Shown one piece after another: positions 59,803-64,000 of a stretch of 64,000 bases of DNA. The first letter of the stretch is position 1. Each line of letters opens with the position of its first letter. Origin of the DNA: Erythrobasidium yunnanense (taxonomy: Eukaryota > Basidiomycota > Cystobasidiomycetes > Erythrobasidiales > Erythrobasidiaceae); NCBI GenBank assembly GCA_001600175.1, contig BCJC01000001.1:1630065-1694064 (forward strand), written 5' to 3'. The translations under genes were made by a program, and so were the position numbers. Below the pieces are notes generated by a model, which made no database searches, was not told the origin of the DNA, and saw only the letters and a list, made by a program, of their open reading frames with translations.

Positions 59803-61950
59803 ATGAAGTACCTCGCAATCGGTACATTCTTTGCTGCAGCAACCCTGGCAACTGTCTCCGCCGAGATCAAGTCCAAAGTAAATCCGCCTAACCACTATGA
59901 GCCAGGCCCCCGTATGTTGGTCCCCGCATGAGTGCCAGATGAATATAGACTGATTTCCCTGTTTCGAGTAGAGTACTACATATACCAAGACATTGACTAC
60001 ATATCCTACCCAAACTCGAGCATATCCGCTTGTCCGGATGTCAAAGCAATTCGCTACGTAAGCATCTGCCGTCCACATCTGCATCTAGCAGCCCACCTAA
60101 ACGGGCTTTCCAGAAATGTTACAGCGAGGGCATCAAGAAGGACAGCTAGTTGGTCTTATTCCTCTGTCTGTCCGGTTCTCTGCGCTAACATATTCCTCAG
60201 CTTTGCAGAGCAGGAATGCCTCTGCACTCCCGATACTGCATATCAAGTCACCCAATGCTTCGCCAAGAACTATGGCAACATGCCTTCCGGTCCTACAAAA
60301 GATGCTTACTACAACGATTATCTCGACTATATTTACGATTGCTACTGTGGTGTGACCGGATACGATGTTTCGTACAACACAACCGCCAATCCTCCAACTC
60401 CATGGATCAAGGGCTATACAGGCGATTGCATCGTACCTCCTGTTGGCGGATGCCCACCCAGGACCAGCGAAAATTCTGGTGATCGCTTCCCAACGCCGCC
60501 ATGTGGATGCAGTCCACCTCCGAAACCGGTGAGACTCATAGACTCATAGTAAATGTCTTCAATAAGTTATCTGACATCTGCGCACAGCCCCAGCCAGCAT
60601 GCTCCTCTGGCTATCAACGCGTAAACGACTGCTGTGTGCCCAATCCACCACCTCCACCCAAGTGTGCCCCTGACTTCTATGTTGACTCGGACGGAAAGTA
60701 CGCTGACCCGAAATACTTCGCGATATATTCGCTTCCTAATATCTTTGTTTAATCAAGCTGTGTCTGTCCCTACCCTGGTCAAATTGTCAACAAACAGTGC
60801 CAAGCTCCCACCTGCCCCGACCCAAATCAGATTCTGGTCCAGACTCCACGAGCGGCTTATTGCGAGTGGTAAGATATGATCCAGTGACTTGCCTTCTTTC
60901 CCCGTCCTTTAGCTCACATCCTATGATCATACAGCGGCCCCGGCTATGAGGAGGTCCTCCCGAACATCTGCGACAAAGTCTGTCCGGCTGGGGAGACTCG
61001 CCAGGGTCCGCACTCAATCTGTCAGCCAGTCTGCAGCGATCCCAACGAGTTCTGGAACCCAAACACAGAGGTGTGATGGTCTTTTTACGCGCTGGGCAAC
61101 AAGCTGAGCTTGCTATTGCAGAAATGCGTTTGCGCCGACTGGCTTGGATACCACATCAATAAGAACGGACAATGCGTCCTGAACTCCTGTCCGCCGAACG
61201 AAGTAGTAAGCGAGGGCTTGAATACGCTGCTTAATCAAGTCTCATTGACTCTGTTCTAGTTCTCTTCCTATGGCTGCTACTGCCCAGATGGCTATTATTA
61301 CGACAATAACAACAACTGTGTGAAAGCACTCTGCACCAGCTTGGTCTCGTCTTGCTCGCCAGGCTGCACGGCTTATGCCAGTACGGCCACGCAAATAGTG
61401 GTAAGTTGCTTCTCTGGCCGGCACGAAGCAGCACAGTATGCTGATTGTTACGCTTGCAAGTCATATACCACATCCGCACCTTCGCATACTCCGTACACCG
61501 CGACCACTACTTACAATACAAGCTGGAACAGCCTCGCGCCATCGTCGTCCTGGACCCAGCCTGCTCCAACAGTCACGCTTGGCAACGCAACCACTACACA
61601 AAGCACCGTCAGCTACACTGGACTCCCACACAACTCGACTGTCACCATTTCTTTGATCAATTCGGTAAGACGCCCTCTCTCCATGTTGAGCGATGGAGCT
61701 CATCATCTCAATGCAGACGACTTCTGACCGATCGATGACCTCGATGGGCTCAAGCCAAGTCGTCACTACTGTGACCGTGAGCAGCACATCTACAAAGTCT
61801 ACCGCCCCCACCGGCAGCGCAGGCTCAAGCCAGTCCAGCAAATCAGGCAGCACATCTAAGGCGGCCTCGGATGGCGTCTCTTCGAACAGTCCCACAGCCA
61901 AACCTCACGCTGTGCGAAGAGCAAAGGCATGGCAGCGCGACACTGCCTAA
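59803..61950 (+). CDS. Large Cys-rich secreted protein with Ser/Thr stalk, copy B
   Basis: Tandem paralogue of the gene at 55766, with the same exon plan. Signal peptide MKYLAIGTFFAAATLATVSA, then EIKSKVNPPNHYEPGP. Exons encode YYIYQDIDYISYPNSSISAC, FAEQECLCTPDTAYQVTQCF, DYLDYIYDCYCGVTGYDVSYN, ACSSGYQRVNDCCVPNPPPP, CVCPYPGQIVNKQCQAPTC, YCECGPGYEEVLPNICDKVC, CSDPNEFWNPNTE, CVCADWLGYHINKNGQCVL and YGCYCPDGYYYDNNNNCVKAL. The Cys scaffold is almost unchanged from copy A, while the Ser/Thr stalk (TTVTVSSTSTKSTAPTGSAG) has diverged in sequence and length. The end HAVRRAKAWQRDTA keeps the basic tail of copy A. No GPI-type hydrophobic tail. Purifying selection on the Cys modules and tail is suggested by this contrast. 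Function unknown; extracellular location inferred from the signal peptide. Confidence 0.8.
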
Positions 61951-62076
61951 ACTGGAGCCTAATTAAGCCCACACAACTGCACTGCTCACTCACCAACGGA
62001 CACTAGTATGTATCGAATGAACATAATTTACTCACCCTCTGTCTTTTCTGACCGATGCGACAAAGTTGTAATTATA

Positions 62077-62265
62077 GTAGGCGCTGCAGCGCCTGATTGA
62101 AAGATCACCGTACAAACGAAAGGACGTTCAAACGCTATCAGAATCGTCTAAACGCACTGGTATATATAGGGGCTATCAAAGAAACGTTGAATTCAAACTG
62201 ATGACGTTAAACGATCCTGTACAGGGTCAAACGATGTTCTTACAATGAGGCGCTGCAGCGCCTAC
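62077..62265. mobile_element. MITE-like element with 35-base terminal inverted repeats
   Basis: Left end 62077-62111 and right end 62231-62265 are inverted repeats with 31 of 35 positions matching by hand. Each begins GTAGGCGCTGCAGCGCCT, which itself contains the perfect 16-base palindrome AGGCGCTGCAGCGCCT (62079-62094 and 62248-62263). Similarity continues inward less perfectly, so the whole 189 bases could fold as a long hairpin. No open frame for a transposase. TA sits at both edges of the GGCGC ends, as expected for a TA target duplication of the Tc1/mariner kind, although longer target duplications are not seen. Lies between the stop of Cys-rich protein B and the stop of the convergent transporter gene. 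Confidence 0.65.
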
Positions 62266-62317
62266 CAATATCATCCCGCTTCTTTGACAGTACGTTTAAG
62301 CTACTAGAGACAAGCGA

Positions 62318-64000
62318 TTACAGTGTGTATCTAAACAGAGGGGAACGATCTCCCAGAAGGGCAAGCTCCTCCTCGGTATGCTTGGCCATGATCTCTTCTC
62401 GAGTAATCTTGTCTCGATTACGGTTGATGCGGATCAGGGCGAACTCCAAACCAAGAGCAGCAATTGCGCCAAGGCCCGCAAAAGCGATGGATGCACCGTA
62501 TCCGGTAGGGTAGGCTGGGGCTTCCTTCTCAATAAAGATGAAACTGCCGACTACGCCTCCGATATTGCCCATCGAAGTCAGGAACGCTAGACCAATACCG
62601 CGCTTGGCAGGTCCAGCAAGGTTGTTCGCAGTCCATGCTTGACCGCCAGGGTTGATTGGGTAGAAACCGAGACATGCGATGCAGAGAGCGACATAGCATG
62701 GTGCAATGCGGTTGGAAATATTGGGAGCGAGCGGAAAGAGGATGGCATATGCGAGGACGACCACGAGCTGAGGACCGACGATGAAAGGCATACGGCGCTT
62801 GTATCGGTCTGCGAACCATGCAGTACCGAAAGCGCTGATGGCACCAAAGCAGTAGACTGGAATGGTCATCAACTGAGCTTTAGCGGAGGTATAGCCCATC
62901 TGCTTGATGATGGTGGGCAGTGTGAACTTGAATGCATTATTTGGGACAGTGTTTGACCAGTAGATGATACCCTGCACGTATAGCTGCCAGTCGGTGAAGA
63001 CTTGCTTGAAGACCGAGCTGGTGACCTTGCTAGTTAGGGCAGTGTTCTTCTTGCTGCCATCCTGGACAACCATGGCGAGCTCGATAAAGCGACGCTCATC
63101 ATCCGAAAGCCACTTTGAACGCGCAGGCGAGTCTGCGAGGACGAATGGGGTAACAACTCCCACAATAACGGTCGCAATGCCCTCCTGCAAGCAGTAGAAG
63201 TCAGTACATGCTTCGTGAGGAAGCGAGATGACGCTTGCAATAATGAAGATCCAACGCCATCCTTCATAGCCTCCTACTCCGTCCATCTTGGCGATAGCGA
63301 ACGCCAGCAAGCCCGAAAGCGCGCCAGCGAAAGCGCTAGACATGTAGAAGAGAGCGACACGCTTCTGTAGTCTGAAACGAGGGTACCACTTTGCGCAGAT
63401 TAGGAGAGCACTGGAGGGGCGGATCAGTTTTCGAGTCCAACCGGCCTAACACCGTCAAGCTCGCATTGTACGCTCACCCAGGATAAAAACCCGCCTCTGC
63501 AGCTCCGAGAACGAGTCTTGCGCTCATTAAACCAGCGAAGTTCTGTACAACTCCGTGAAAGGTCATGACGATGCCTGCAGAAAACTATATTAGCGATATT
63601 CAAACAGCAGATACAGGTAAGCTTACCCCAAGCCATTGTAATAATTCCAATCCAGAGTGAGGGCCGGTGAGAGAAGTACTTCTGTAAGATACTGTTTGCA
63701 GGAATTTCTGTAAGTCGAGTCAGTCACAAACTTAGGCTCAGAATATACACCACCTTACCGAAGATGACGTAGGTTACAAAGAAGATAGACGACACAATAT
63801 TGTACTGAACACCAGTCAAGCCGATATCGGCATTCATGCCCTCGATCTTGGCGTTTCCGATGTTTGCTCTGTCCATGACTGCAGAACCTCATCAGCTGCA
63901 ATATACTTCAATGTCGCACGTGTCCTTACAGGAGAACAGGTAGAGCAGGGCAAGCATAGGTACGAGGCGGATGTCCACCTTAAAGTAAGCCTTGTCTCTC
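62318..64000 (-). CDS. Dal5-type MFS anion transporter, 5' end outside window
   Basis: Partial gene; the start lies beyond position 64000. Major facilitator of the anion:cation symporter group that includes yeast Dal5 (allantoate), Tna1 (nicotinate) and Fen2 (pantothenate). Exons read from the right edge: KAYFKVDIRLVPMLALLYLFS, FMDRANIGNAKIEGMNADIG (the hallmark D-R-x-N-I-G-N-A motif), GVQYNIVSSIFFVTYVIFG, FHGVVQNFAGLMSARLVLG, AAEAGFYPG, ILCAKWYPRFRLQKRVALFY, MSSAFAGALSGLLAFAIAKM, YEGWRWIFI, then the large last exon with SKWLSDDERRFIELAM, FTDWQLYVQGIIYWSNTVPN, FGTAWFADRYKRRMPFIVG and LGFYPINPGGQAWTANNLAG, ending LLGDRSPLFRYTL at 62318. Substrate within the group is not readable. Confidence 0.88.

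Overview
The window is nuclear DNA of a filamentous or yeast-like fungus, most likely a basidiomycete. The evidence is compact genes with many short GT-AG introns of about 50-70 bases, Zn2Cys6 regulators, a fungal bifunctional GARS-AIRS enzyme, fungal Sec10, Rix1 and Utp11 orthologues, and fungal transporter families. The lineage below phylum cannot be fixed by eye. Gene ends and introns were read by hand from splice sites and protein-family resemblance, so start codons and small exons are the weakest part.

Layout. 0-1.4 kb: no recognisable gene. 1.4-25 kb is mostly housekeeping: a divergent ADP/ATP carrier (-), a serine-rich unknown (-), purine GARS-AIRS (-), a MARVEL-type membrane protein (-), a small Cys-rich secreted protein (-), casein kinase 1 of the Hrr25 type (+), replication factor C subunit (+), U3 processome Utp11 (-), a long aquaglyceroporin reading frame broken by two in-frame TAG codons (+), an MFS porter (+), ITP pyrophosphatase (+) and TCTP (+).

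25-46 kb is accessory in character: a MYND protein, then a run of two alpha/beta hydrolases, a sugar-type MFS transporter, a secreted type-B carboxylesterase, a second MFS transporter, an HpcH/HpaI-type 2-keto acid aldolase and two Zn2Cys6 regulators. Together they look like an uptake-and-cleavage pathway for an ester or sugar-acid-like substrate ending in pyruvate. The substrate is not readable from sequence.

45.8-53.3 kb returns to housekeeping on the minus strand: Rix1-like ribosome biogenesis factor, a small unknown and exocyst Sec10. 53.6-62 kb holds a small conserved fungal protein, an NMNAT/Pof1-like nucleotidyltransferase, and a tandem segmental duplication. In it a large Cys-rich secreted protein is kept in two copies (55.8-57.9 and 59.8-61.95 kb), while the second NMNAT copy between them has decayed. 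A roughly 190-base terminal-inverted-repeat element lies just downstream, and a Dal5-type MFS transporter (-) runs off the right end.

The most interesting items are the twice-amber-interrupted aquaglyceroporin, the Cys-rich secreted pair with their conserved basic C-terminal peptide and decayed NMNAT neighbour, the putative catabolic cluster, and the unannotated MITE-like element.
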